Assembly (NCBI RefSeq): GCF_000759025.1
Contig: NZ_JPOS01000075.1
Coordinates: 1 to 64,000 of the forward strand
Length of the DNA stretch: 64,000 nt
Direction: 5' to 3'
Source of the DNA: Phaeodactylibacter xiamenensis
Lineage (GTDB): Bacteria > Bacteroidota > Bacteroidia > Chitinophagales > Saprospiraceae
Shown here: piece by piece, positions 1 to 8,593 of the stretch
Numbering within the stretch: the stretch's first letter is position 1
Layout: each line of letters opens with the position of its first letter
Notes under the pieces: generated by a model
Told to the model about the DNA's origin: nothing
The model's database searches: none
The model's input: only the letters and a program-made list of their open reading frames with translations
Position numbers and translations under genes: made by a program

Positions 1-2
1 TA

Positions 3-776
3 GGCTGGGTGGGCAATCTGGACTTCCTGAGCTCCCCGAACGGCTATCTGATCAACCTGAGCGAGGCGGGCACGCTCACCTACCCGGAGAGCTTCAACGG
101 TCCTAATGAGGAAGCCTTCCGCAGCAATGAGGGCATCGAAGGTCGCAGCACTGGACAGTGGGAGGTAGACCCGCATCAGTATGAGCACAGTATGAACCTG
201 ATTGCTTTAGTCACGGATGCCGAAACGGGCAACCTGCTGCACGAAGGGGACGAGGTCGGTGCCTTCATCAACGGTGAGGTACGCGGCAGCGCGCAGCCGA
301 TCTACGTTGAGGCGGTGGATGCTTACCTGCTCTTTATGACCGTCTACGGCAACGCCGAGGGGGGCACGGTCACCTTCAAGTACTACGACGGTACAGACGG
401 TGAAATCAAGGCCGTGGAAGAGTCCTTTGTTTTCATTGCAAACGACATCCTGGGCACGGTCAACCTGCCGGAGCCGCTGACGCTGCAGAGCGTGACGGAT
501 GCTGCTGCCCTTACCGGCACGGCGCCCCGCTTCGAGCTCTTCCCCAACCCGGCCACAGAGCGGGTGTACCTAAGCTTCGATGCACCTGCTGCTGCTGAGA
601 TTATCGTGGTCGTCAGCGATGCAACGGGCCGGGAAGTGGCACGTATCGAGACAGAAGCTGCTGCCGGAGGCAACTTGTTGGAATGGCGGCCTAATAACCT
701 GGCTGCCGGGCTGTACTTCGTTACCCTGCACAGTAATGGCCAGGTACAGTCTGCGAAATTGAATCTACGACCTTAA
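3..776 (+). CDS. C-terminal part of a T9SS-exported protein
   Basis: The reading frame is open from base 3, so the gene begins left of the window; the GTG at base 9 is only the first start-like codon. The visible 255 or so residues contain a beta-rich domain with the motif GAFINGEVRG, which recurs twice in the next gene. The last 80 residues or so form a typical type A T9SS sorting domain (FPNPATERVYLSF, then LAAGLYFVTL). The family route is Sec export, then passage through the outer membrane by the T9SS with release or surface anchoring. It probably forms a pair with the following gene, which has the same orientation and domain type. Function of the cargo part is unknown. Confidence 0.85.
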   Translation, partial: GWVGNLDFLSSPNGYLINLSEAGTLTYPESFNGPNEEAFRSNEGIEGRSTGQWEVDPHQYEHSMNLIALVTDAETGNLLHEGDEVGAFINGEVRGSAQPIYVEAVDAYLLFMTVYGNAEGGTVTFKYYDGTDGEIKAVEESFVFIANDILGTVNLPEPLTLQSVTDAAALTGTAPRFELFPNPATERVYLSFDAPAAAEIIVVVSDATGREVARIETEAAAGGNLLEWRPNNLAAGLYFVTLHSNGQVQSAKLNLRP

Positions 777-837
777 ATAAGCCTGCTGCCTGTCGCGGGG
801 TTACCTTGCGCGGGCAGCAGCTCAAAAGCATCATCCA

Positions 838-3711
838 ATGCGATATATATATTTTATCCTATTGATGGCTGTTGCCTTCAGGGCATCCGCGGGCCCGCCC
901 GACTGGACAGCACCGGAGCCCGGGGTGTACGGCTACTCGGCAAGCATCAATGCAGCCCTGGTCATCGATGGAGCGCTGACGGCGAATGCCAATGACCTCA
1001 TTGCTTTCTTCTCCAACGGGGAGCTGCGGGGCGTGAGCACGCCGGTAAGCATAGGAAATCAGGTCTTCCACCTGTCTACGGTTTTCTCCAATACTGCTAT
1101 AGGGGAGGAGCTACAGGTGCGGGTCTACCATGCGGCTACCGATGGGGTTTACATCGCGCAGCAGCCCTACGCTTTCGTCCATCAGGGCGTGAGCGGCAGT
1201 TTTGATGCGCCCTACGAAATTGAAGTCTTCACAGACGGTGATGCGCCCATCGGGCTTCAGGCATTGCCGGCACAACAGACCTTGCAGGGCGTGCCCTTCG
1301 CGCCCCTGGGCCTGCAGCCTTTTCTGGAGCGGCAGGACAACGACGGCATTACCTGGTCGGCGGATTTCAACCCGCACGTCCTGACCTTTTTTAATGGGGC
1401 AGAGCTGACGCTGATCCCAACAGACCCCGCCTGGTTTGGTTCCACCACAGTCACGGTGCGCGCCACCGAGCAGACGCCCAACGCTTACTTTGCCACCGCA
1501 GAACTCAGCGTCACCGTTGAGGAAGCCTACGCCGGGCCGCAGTGGGAGGATATCCCAACACAGAGCGCGGAGCCGCAGGCCGGCTTTGAGCTGCTGAGCC
1601 TGCCCGGCTTCGAGGCGGGCTATGGCGGCCCCTGCCTGGACTACAGCCTGACGCCTGTACTGGCTACGGCAGGCAGCCAGCCACAGTTGCCCGCCAGCTG
1701 GAGCACTCCTCTTTTGCAACAGCCGTTCAGCATGAACCTCTCTGCCCGGGCACAGTATACGCCTTGGCTGCCGTTGGGCGATGAAGCCGACCGCCTGGCT
1801 TTCTTCATCAACGGCCAGCTGAGCGGCACAGCCGCCCCGGAGCTGGTCAACGGGCAGGCGTACTACTTTGCCACCGTTTACCATGCCATGCCGGAAGGGG
1901 AAATGGAGGTGCGCTACTACAGCGCAGCCCACGAAGCCCTCTTCACCTTGCCTGTCACGCTCAGTTTTGGCGGTAACGGCCAGCTGGGCAGCCCGGACGA
2001 GCCGCTGTTGCTCGATTTCTCCCCTTTCTTCTTTGAGCTGGACGAAGCCGGGCAGCTGGGCATCGCCCCACAGGACACGGCCTTCCGGGGGGCGCACCCG
2101 TACACCTTCCTGGCAGCAGACTGCGACTATCCGGAGGCGCTGCAGGACACGGTGTCCACGCAGCTGTGCTACGATATTGACAGCGATCAGGACGGGCTGT
2201 GCAATACGCTCGACCCGGCGCCCTTCGACCCCTGCTTCCCGGATTACGAAGCGCCGCCCCTGCAGGTGCTTGATAGCAATGGGGACACGCTCACGAGCAA
2301 AGGCATGCTTGAAGTGGGCACCGACTCCGGCGATTGCCACTACTCGGCTATCTGGCGGGCTTTTTCCATAGAAGACTGCTCGGGCGTGACGGTAGAGGCT
2401 GCCCTGGAAAACCAGAATGGCCCCTCGGCCGGGCAGCTGGAAACGGTGCTGCTTGATGCGGCCACCGGGCAGTATGCCCTCTACCTCACCGTACCTCAGG
2501 GCACCTACGAGCTGGAAGTCGTTGCCACCGATGATTATGGCAATGCGGAGGATTTTACCTACACTTTTATTGTAACAGATGAGGGAGCGCCGCAGCTGTC
2601 CTGCCTTGATGTAGAAGTAGCCCTGAGCTACGACGGCACCGGAGAGCTGCTGGCCGACGAGGTGCTGGACTTTACCAACAGCAGCGACAACTGCGGGCTG
2701 GACTACAGCACGCTGATGATCAGCCAGACAGCTTTTGACTGCAGCGATCTGGGCATACAGAGCCTAGAGCTGACGGCCTCTGACATACATGGCAACAGCA
2801 GCAGCTGCACTGCGCAGGTGGAAGTGCTCATCAGTGAGGACATCCCGCCGCCCTGGGGCACTGCCGATATCGGCATGGTGCCGGGCAGCAGCGCCTATGC
2901 TTATGACCCCTGTGCCACGGGCAACCCGTCCAAAGGGCATTTCACCCTCAACAGCCCGGGCTACAACCCCATTTCGGGGGGTACGGACCAGCTGGCGGGC
3001 GTGGTAAAGGAGCTGTGCGAAGGGTCCGGCATCCGCGCAGAGGTACAGTCGGTGGGCCCGGATACGTATGCGGGCATATTCATGCGCAACAGCAGCGCGG
3101 CCGGGTCGCCCATGGCGGGGCTGTTCACCAACCTGACGCCTGTGCTGCGCTGGGAGAGTCGCCTTCAGCCGAACGGCAGCAAGAGCTTTACGCCCTTTCA
3201 GGCGGTAGCAGCCCCGGCAACGCTGGGCATGCGGCGGCACAATGGCCTGCTGCAGGCTGTGTACCGCACCCCCGGCGGGAGCGGCTGGCAGTTGATCACA
3301 CAGATACAAGACCACCTGGAGGAGTGTGTGGAAGTAGGCTTTGGCGCCTTCAGTAACGACCCGGGCGGAGCGGCTACCGCCGTTATTGGCCCGGTGAGCA
3401 CCATAGGGGCTCCCAACAGCACCGAATTTGGGGGCAGCCCGGCCATGGAGCTTACAGGCAATTCTGGCACCGGGCAGCTGGCGCTTTGGCCCAACCCGGC
3501 CTCCCGGTCGGCCACTTTATCGCTGGGCGCACCGCTGGAAGCACCGGCGCAGGCCCGCCTGATGGACGGGCTGGGGCAGGCTGTGAGGGCCTGGTCTCTT
3601 GAGGCGGGCTTAACGGAGCATCCGCTGGCCGTAAGCGGCCTGCCGAATGGCTTATACTGGTTAAAGGTTGACGGGCAGCCGGGCGCACAGCGGTTGCTGA
3701 TCAGCCGGTAA
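838..3711 (+). CDS. Large T9SS-exported adhesin-like protein
   Basis: The 957-residue protein starts with a signal peptide (cleavage likely after RASA, near residue 19). Two copies of the FINGExRG-type beta domain found in the preceding gene lie at about residues 30-130 and 300-400. A short Asp-rich DIDSDQDGLCNTLDP segment (about 445-460) resembles a thrombospondin type 3 calcium-binding repeat. HYR/Ig-like stretches follow. The C terminus (LALWPNPASRSATLSL, then LPNGLYWLKV) is a T9SS type A sorting domain. No catalytic motif is visible, so a surface-structural or adhesive role is inferred. It lies 61 bp downstream of its relative and is followed by a hairpin terminator. Confidence 0.85.
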   Translation: MRYIYFILLMAVAFRASAGPPDWTAPEPGVYGYSASINAALVIDGALTANANDLIAFFSNGELRGVSTPVSIGNQVFHLSTVFSNTAIGEELQVRVYHAATDGVYIAQQPYAFVHQGVSGSFDAPYEIEVFTDGDAPIGLQALPAQQTLQGVPFAPLGLQPFLERQDNDGITWSADFNPHVLTFFNGAELTLIPTDPAWFGSTTVTVRATEQTPNAYFATAELSVTVEEAYAGPQWEDIPTQSAEPQAGFELLSLPGFEAGYGGPCLDYSLTPVLATAGSQPQLPASWSTPLLQQPFSMNLSARAQYTPWLPLGDEADRLAFFINGQLSGTAAPELVNGQAYYFATVYHAMPEGEMEVRYYSAAHEALFTLPVTLSFGGNGQLGSPDEPLLLDFSPFFFELDEAGQLGIAPQDTAFRGAHPYTFLAADCDYPEALQDTVSTQLCYDIDSDQDGLCNTLDPAPFDPCFPDYEAPPLQVLDSNGDTLTSKGMLEVGTDSGDCHYSAIWRAFSIEDCSGVTVEAALENQNGPSAGQLETVLLDAATGQYALYLTVPQGTYELEVVATDDYGNAEDFTYTFIVTDEGAPQLSCLDVEVALSYDGTGELLADEVLDFTNSSDNCGLDYSTLMISQTAFDCSDLGIQSLELTASDIHGNSSSCTAQVEVLISEDIPPPWGTADIGMVPGSSAYAYDPCATGNPSKGHFTLNSPGYNPISGGTDQLAGVVKELCEGSGIRAEVQSVGPDTYAGIFMRNSSAAGSPMAGLFTNLTPVLRWESRLQPNGSKSFTPFQAVAAPATLGMRRHNGLLQAVYRTPGGSGWQLITQIQDHLEECVEVGFGAFSNDPGGAATAVIGPVSTIGAPNSTEFGGSPAMELTGNSGTGQLALWPNPASRSATLSLGAPLEAPAQARLMDGLGQAVRAWSLEAGLTEHPLAVSGLPNGLYWLKVDGQPGAQRLLISR

Positions 3712-3739
3712 GGCCGCAGCGGCCATTCAAAAGATACCG

Positions 3740-3771
3740 AAAGGGGACAGTGATGAGCACTGCCCCCTTTT
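3740..3771 (+). terminator. Intrinsic terminator after the exported protein
   Basis: Stem AAAGGGGACAGTG with CACTGCCCCCTTTTG (one imperfect position) around a short loop, starting about 28 bases after the stop codon and ending in a T-rich stretch. Confidence 0.65.
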
Positions 3772-3879
3772 GTTTGTCATAATAGCATGTCACAATAATG
3801 TTTACCCCGTGCTATGGATCGTTCACGGCAATTGTTAAGGCATTCGCCACATATTTCAAATTCCCTTTCTCTTCTTCTG

Positions 3880-3887
3880 TAAATTTG
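3880..3887 (+). promoter_or_regulatory. Candidate -7 box upstream of the putative small RNA
   Basis: TAAATTTG matches the Bacteroidota -7 consensus TAnnTTTG exactly. No convincing TTG-type -33 box lies 17-23 bases upstream. No open reading frame follows; instead the next strong signal is a hairpin terminator about 125 bases downstream. Confidence 0.35.
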
Positions 3888-3893
3888 AGTTAT

Positions 3894-4051
3894 CGAAACG
3901 ATCCCACCTACCGATTAATGAAGCTAAACCCAGATGGGCCATTTCAAGTAGAAGGTCCATACAGTTGGCATACTTAACCTTTAGCCTTAAGAATTTTATG
4001 GGGAACCTTTACGCTACAGCCCTTAACGGGTTGTTAGGGCTGTAGCTTTTT
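3894..4051 (+). ncRNA. Candidate structured small RNA (unclassified)
   Basis: The gene-free interval 3712-4297 holds a perfect -7 box followed by a strong terminator, with no good ORF between them. This implies a transcript of roughly 155-160 nt. Inside it are a local hairpin at about 3938-3962 (TGGGCC paired with GGTCCA through a G-U) and a CTTAA/TTAAG stem-loop near 3975-3995. I could not match it to RNase P, SRP RNA or tmRNA by their conserved motifs. A 6S-like or trans-acting RNA is possible. The rest of the interval (4052-4206) shows nothing recognisable. Confidence 0.3.
4013..4050 (+). terminator. Strong intrinsic terminator without an upstream ORF
   Basis: GCTACAGCCC-T-TAAC pairs with GTTAGGGCTGTAGC (14 pairs and one bulged T), followed at once by TTTTT. 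Only the plus-strand side has the T run, so it should end a rightward transcript, although no gene lies immediately to the left. Confidence 0.65.
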
Positions 4052-4206
4052 CACCCAAAAACAAACACTACACATATCCCGGTAATTAGACATTAGGGGA
4101 ATATGCACGGGCGTTTATCGCCGATGAACAAACACCACATTCAAACACAATAACAACACGAACGGGATTAATTAAGTGCCTTAGGGCCTTCAATGGATAT
4201 TTAGGA

Positions 4207-4236
4207 AAAAGGCTGCGGTAATCCCCGCAGCCTTTT
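4207..4236. terminator. Bidirectional terminator downstream of porT
   Basis: Perfect 12-bp inverted repeat AAAAGGCTGCGG / CCGCAGCCTTTT with a 6-base loop. Read leftward it sits about 60 bases after the porT stop and ends in a T run. Confidence 0.7.
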
Positions 4237-4297
4237 CTATTGTGCCGACAGAGCGTATATCGCTAAGGCTTGCTTTTACTGCCCCCGAAACCAGCTT

Positions 4298-5044
4298 TTA
4301 CCCCTCAAAGTGGAAGGAAAGCGTAAAGGTCCGGGAAAGTATCTTTTCCAGAACGGTAGACTCCTCGATATTTTCATTATAGATCAGCGTATTGCCGATG
4401 CCATGGGATATCTTGATTTCAGGAGAAAAGATGAAGAATGGGAAGAAGAACTGCACGCCTGCGCCATACTCCAGTGCGAATTCATTGGGGGCTATGCGCA
4501 CGAGGGTCTCCGCCTGCCGGGTTTGCGAATCACTGGCCACATCAAAGGCATACTTCACACCAGCAATGACAAAAAGCCGCATATCCTTGTAGGGGGCCGA
4601 CTTGTAGCGCAGGTGGAAAGGCATTTCCACGAGGACAGACTCTACCCGCCGTTCAGAAAAATTAGACCGCCGCCCAAAACGGGTGTAGCTAATCGTCCGC
4701 TCAGCAAAAGATAGGGTGGGGAGGAAGCGAAAATCGAAATGATCGCCCATTTTCAGGTTGGTGACAATACCAAGATTGAAGCCCGGCCCTGAGGCGGACT
4801 CGACCACGCGGATGGAGTCGCTTTGCAGGAACTGATCAGAGTTGAAGGGCGTGAACCGGGAGGAGTTGTACCCCAGCGTAATGCCGAAATAGTAAGGCTT
4901 TTGCTGGAAGTCAAAAAAGTTGTAATTGCCGGTAGGCTGGGCAGACATTTTCTGAGCCGGCAGCAGAAAAAGCAGGGCGCAGGCTAAGCCTAAGCTTTGC
5001 CACCGGAATAAATCGCGCAAACGCCAAGAGTTAGTGGTATGCAT
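4298..5044 (-). CDS. porT: T9SS outer-membrane protein PorT
   Basis: The 248-residue protein has an N-terminal hydrophobic signal segment (LACALLFLLPA, processing before AQPTG) followed by a short beta-barrel pattern of alternating aromatic strands ending in SRTFTLSFHFEG, as in the PorT/SprT family. PorT is required for secretion by the type IX system. Location directly behind ubiE supports the call, because I recall the same ubiE-porT order in other Bacteroidota. The ATG used here lies inside ubiE and gives a 55-nt overlap; no later Met precedes the signal segment. Translation coupled to ubiE is likely. The hairpin at 4207-4236 ends the operon. Confidence 0.75.
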   Translation of the reverse strand: MHTTNSWRLRDLFRWQSLGLACALLFLLPAQKMSAQPTGNYNFFDFQQKPYYFGITLGYNSSRFTPFNSDQFLQSDSIRVVESASGPGFNLGIVTNLKMGDHFDFRFLPTLSFAERTISYTRFGRRSNFSERRVESVLVEMPFHLRYKSAPYKDMRLFVIAGVKYAFDVASDSQTRQAETLVRIAPNEFALEYGAGVQFFFPFFIFSPEIKISHGIGNTLIYNENIEESTVLEKILSRTFTLSFHFEG

Positions 5045-5721
5045 TGATTTGATTTGAAGCCAATTTTGCTAAGAATGTCGGTAAACTGTTCGCGGTCAGG
5101 AAATGCCTGCACCGATTCGTAAAGGTAACTGTAAGCCCTGGGGTCCTTAGAAGTCAGCCGGCCCACGGTGGGCAGGATGTTCCGGAAATAAAAGTTGTAC
5201 AGTTGCTTGAACGGGAAAACCCGGGGTTTGGAAAACTCCAGTACCACAAGCTTGCCGCCCGGCTTTAGCACCCGATGCATTTCTTCGAGCCCCTTTTCCA
5301 GGTGTTCAAAATTGCGCACACCAAAAGCAACGGTGATGGCATCAAACGTATTGTCTGAAAACGGCAAATTCTCTGAGTCGCCCTGCTGCAGCTCAATGGT
5401 GGTGCTTAAGCCACGTTTATCGATTTTAGTCCGGCCAATTTCAAGCATCTCATTGGCAATATCAATGCCGATGATTTTCTCAGGCTGCAATTGCCGTGCG
5501 GTCTCCAGTGCCACATCTGCCGTGCCGGTAGCCACATCGAGCACCACCTTAGGCGCATCCTCCTTCAACAGCTTGATGGCCCGCTTGCGCCAGTACACAT
5601 CAATACCCAGAGACAACAGGCGGTTCAGGAAATCATAGTAGGGCGCGATGCCATCAAACATCTTCGAGACCTGCTCTTTCTTACTGCCCGACTGATCATA
5701 CGGCTTTACTTCCTCTGCCAT
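4990..5721 (-). CDS. ubiE: Demethylmenaquinone methyltransferase
   Basis: A class I SAM-dependent methyltransferase of 243 residues that makes menaquinone from demethylmenaquinone (MenG/UbiE family). The start is set at the Met of MAEEVKPYDQ, because the 21 upstream residues of the ORF lie over a promoter box and are not family-like. Visible motifs are the family signature FDGIAPYYDFLNRLLSLG, the SAM-binding VLDVATGTADVAL, and VAFGVRNFEHLEKGLEEMHRVLKPGG with LVVLEFSKP. The C terminus (PLTLGVCAIYSGGK) is complete even though it overlaps the porT start. It is transcribed divergently from gyrA. Confidence 0.95.
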   Translation of the reverse strand: MAEEVKPYDQSGSKKEQVSKMFDGIAPYYDFLNRLLSLGIDVYWRKRAIKLLKEDAPKVVLDVATGTADVALETARQLQPEKIIGIDIANEMLEIGRTKIDKRGLSTTIELQQGDSENLPFSDNTFDAITVAFGVRNFEHLEKGLEEMHRVLKPGGKLVVLEFSKPRVFPFKQLYNFYFRNILPTVGRLTSKDPRAYSYLYESVQAFPDREQFTDILSKIGFKSNQCIPLTLGVCAIYSGGKA

Positions 5722-5740
5722 AGTAATTTCAAAATTTTTG

Positions 5741-5748
5741 CAAAGATA
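5741..5748 (-). promoter_or_regulatory. -7 box of the ubiE-porT operon
   Basis: On the minus strand TATCTTTG matches TAnnTTTG exactly and ends 19 bases before the chosen ubiE ATG, implying a very short leader. This also supports the shortened ubiE start. No clear -33 TTG is seen. Confidence 0.5.
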
Positions 5749-5800
5749 TATTTTGGGAAGGGAGTGGCCGTCATAGTAAAGCAAAATCCTGTTTTTTTCT

Positions 5801-5808
5801 TATCTTTG
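5801..5808 (+). promoter_or_regulatory. -7 box of gyrA
   Basis: TATCTTTG, an exact TAnnTTTG match, lies 47 bases before the gyrA ATG and about 55 bases from the divergent ubiE box carrying the same octamer. Confidence 0.5.
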
Positions 5809-5855
5809 CCTGTCTTTGAAAAAAGGGCAAGAAAATACAAGAATAAACCGCTTAC

Positions 5856-8444
5856 ATGTCTTTGAAACAGCGAATTATCCCCGTTAATATCGAGGACCAA
5901 ATGAAGTCGGCCTACATCGATTACTCTATGTCAGTAATCGTTTCCCGGGCGCTTCCGGATGTACGGGACGGCCTCAAGCCGGTGCACCGACGGGTCCTGT
6001 ACGGTATGTCAGATTTAGGGCTAACCTACAACAAAAGCTATAAAAAGTCAGCGCGTATCGTTGGAGAGGTGCTGGGTAAATACCACCCTCATGGTGACTC
6101 TTCCGTATACGACACGATGGTCCGTATGGCACAGCACTGGTCTCTGCGCTACCCGCTGGTAGACGGTCAGGGCAATTTTGGCTCTATGGATGGCGACAGC
6201 CCGGCCGCCATGCGTTATACCGAGGCTCGCCTGGAGCGTATCTCTGATGAAATGCTGGCAGATATCGGTAAGGAAACCGTCGATTTTGCCTTCAACTTTG
6301 ATGATACGCTGAAGGAACCAACGGTACTGCCTGCCAGAATCCCAAACCTGCTGGTCAACGGCGCCTCTGGTATCGCTGTAGGTATGGCGACCAATATGCT
6401 GCCGCACAACCTCACAGAAGTGGTCGATGGCATCGTGGCGCAAATTGCCAATCCGGATATTACCATCGAAGAATTGATGCAATACATCAAAGCGCCGGAT
6501 TTCCCAACCGGTGGCATTATCTATGGTACGAGCGGTGTGCGCGAAGCATTCGAAACCGGCCGTGGCCGGGTCGTGGTCCGGGGCCGGGCCGAGATTCAGG
6601 TGGCTGATAATGGCAGAGAAACCATTGTGGTAACAGAAATCCCCTATCAGGTCAATAAAGCCAACCTGGTCGCCAAGATCGCCGAGCTGGTGAATGACAA
6701 AAAGATCATCGGTATCAGCGATATCCGGGATGAGTCCGACCGCGATGGCCTGCGCATCGTAGTGGATGTGAAGCGGGATGCTATGGCCAGCGTTGTGCTG
6801 AGCATGCTGTACAAGTACACTGCTTTGCAGACTTCCTACGGTGTCAATAACGTAGCCCTGGTTAATGGCCGGCCTGAGCTGCTCAACCTGAAAGATATCA
6901 TCGCGGAGTTTATCAAGTTCCGCATCGAGGTTATCGTGCGCCGTACGCAGTATGATTTGCGCAAAGCGATTGCCCGTGCGCATATCCTGGTCGGCCTGCT
7001 CATTGCGCTGGACTACATAGATATGGTCATTGACCTCATCCGTGGCTCTGCTACGCCGGAGGATGCCCGCAATGGTTTGATGGCAGGAGCCTTTATCGAG
7101 GATATGGATAAGTTCTGGAAGCAGTTTGGCCCGCTGATTGAGCAGGCGGACACCGATGAATATCCGAGAGAAGAGGGCAATGCGCTTTCAGAAGCTCAGG
7201 CGCGCGCGATTCTGGATATGCGGCTGCAAAAGCTGACTGGCCTGGAGCGGGATAAGGTGAAAGAGGAGTACGATGAACTGCAGGAGCGTATCGCCTATTT
7301 GAAATCTATCCTGGAAAGCGAAGAGCTGCAGCGTGAAATTGCCGCAGAAGAATTGCAGGAGATCAAAGAAAAATACGGAGATGAACGCCGTACTGATATC
7401 ACAGCTGCGGATGGCGAAATCAGCATTGAAGACCTGATTGCCAATGAGGAGGTTGTGGTTACGATTTCCAGTTTAGGCTACATCAAGCGGACACCGGTCT
7501 CTGAATACCGTAAGCAAAGCCGGGGCGGGCGTGGCTCCCGTGGCAGTAAGACCCGGGATGCGGATTTTGTGGAGCACTTGTTCATTGCAAGTACCCACAA
7601 CTACCTGCTGCTCTTCACGGAGTCCGGGCGTTGTCATTGGTTAAGAGTCTATGAAATACCGGAAGCGAATAAGACCTCAAGCGGCCGGGTGATTCAGAAT
7701 ATCCTGGCTATTCCAAAAGACGATAGTATCAAAGCCTATATTAATATTCAGGACCTGACGGATGAGGAGTTCATCAACAATAACAATATTGTTTTCTGCA
7801 CCCGCAATGGCCTGATCAAGAAGACGCTGGTCGAAGCCTACTCCCGTCCACGGGCAGGTGGCATTAACGCTATTACCATCAACGAAGGCGATCAGCTGAT
7901 AGAGGCGAAACTAACCAACGGTAACCAAGAGGTATTTATCGCCAGCCGTTCCGGGCGGGCGATCCGCTTTGAAGAATCCAAAGTGCGGGCTATGGGCCGT
8001 ACCGCTGCCGGTGTCCGGGGCATTAGCCTGAATGAAGATGGCAAAGATATCGCGGTAGGCATGGTCATCATTGATCCGGAAGAAGCCGAAACAGCCATTA
8101 TGGTCCTTTCTGAAAAGGGGATGGGCAAACGTACGTTGTACAGTGACTATCGTTTGACCAACCGCGGTGGTAAGGGGGTCAAGAATATGCAAATCACAGA
8201 TAAAACAGGTGGGGTGTTCTCCATCAAAGCAGTGAGCGAGGATAGTGACCTGATGATCACCACTCGTGATGGCATCGTGATTCGTATGGCCGTTAGCGAT
8301 ATCAGGGTGATGGGCCGTGCCACACAGGGTGTGCGCCTCATTAAGCTGGATAAGCACGATGAAATGGCCGATATCGCCGTGATTCATAAGTCAGAGGATG
8401 AAGATGAGCCAACGACGCCTCCGGCATTCGATGAAGAGGAATAG
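5856..8444 (+). CDS. gyrA: DNA gyrase subunit A
   Basis: The 862-residue breakage-reunion subunit of gyrase. The catalytic tyrosine is Tyr121 (AMRYTEARL). The quinolone-resistance region reads [10 protein letters not shown], with Ser82 and Asp86 matching E. coli Ser83 and Asp87, so the usual resistance substitutions are absent. The C-terminal beta-pinwheel contains the gyrase-specific box NRGGKGVKN, which separates it from ParC. The tail is acidic ([16 protein letters not shown]). Length fits Bacteroidota GyrA. It stands alone, divergent from ubiE. Confidence 0.97.
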   Translation: MSLKQRIIPVNIEDQMKSAYIDYSMSVIVSRALPDVRDGLKPVHRRVLYGMSDLGLTYNKSYKKSARIVGEVLGKYHPHGDSSVYDTMVRMAQHWSLRYPLVDGQGNFGSMDGDSPAAMRYTEARLERISDEMLADIGKETVDFAFNFDDTLKEPTVLPARIPNLLVNGASGIAVGMATNMLPHNLTEVVDGIVAQIANPDITIEELMQYIKAPDFPTGGIIYGTSGVREAFETGRGRVVVRGRAEIQVADNGRETIVVTEIPYQVNKANLVAKIAELVNDKKIIGISDIRDESDRDGLRIVVDVKRDAMASVVLSMLYKYTALQTSYGVNNVALVNGRPELLNLKDIIAEFIKFRIEVIVRRTQYDLRKAIARAHILVGLLIALDYIDMVIDLIRGSATPEDARNGLMAGAFIEDMDKFWKQFGPLIEQADTDEYPREEGNALSEAQARAILDMRLQKLTGLERDKVKEEYDELQERIAYLKSILESEELQREIAAEELQEIKEKYGDERRTDITAADGEISIEDLIANEEVVVTISSLGYIKRTPVSEYRKQSRGGRGSRGSKTRDADFVEHLFIASTHNYLLLFTESGRCHWLRVYEIPEANKTSSGRVIQNILAIPKDDSIKAYINIQDLTDEEFINNNNIVFCTRNGLIKKTLVEAYSRPRAGGINAITINEGDQLIEAKLTNGNQEVFIASRSGRAIRFEESKVRAMGRTAAGVRGISLNEDGKDIAVGMVIIDPEEAETAIMVLSEKGMGKRTLYSDYRLTNRGGKGVKNMQITDKTGGVFSIKAVSEDSDLMITTRDGIVIRMAVSDIRVMGRATQGVRLIKLDKHDEMADIAVIHKSEDEDEPTTPPAFDEEE

Positions 8445-8593
8445 GAACTGGTTTTAACATTTTGTAAATACCGATTCTTTCCGGAAATTCGTCTAATAGA
8501 GTGAAAAATTGGGGATTTTGGGGTCTTTTTTGATCTTAAGCCCCGTTTTTCGGGTTATTTGAATACAAACCAAAAATGAAAATTGCATACAAC

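Noticed and set aside
1111-2340. 409-residue minus-strand ORF
   Set aside because: Antisense to the exported protein; composition is typical of a GC-rich shadow frame.
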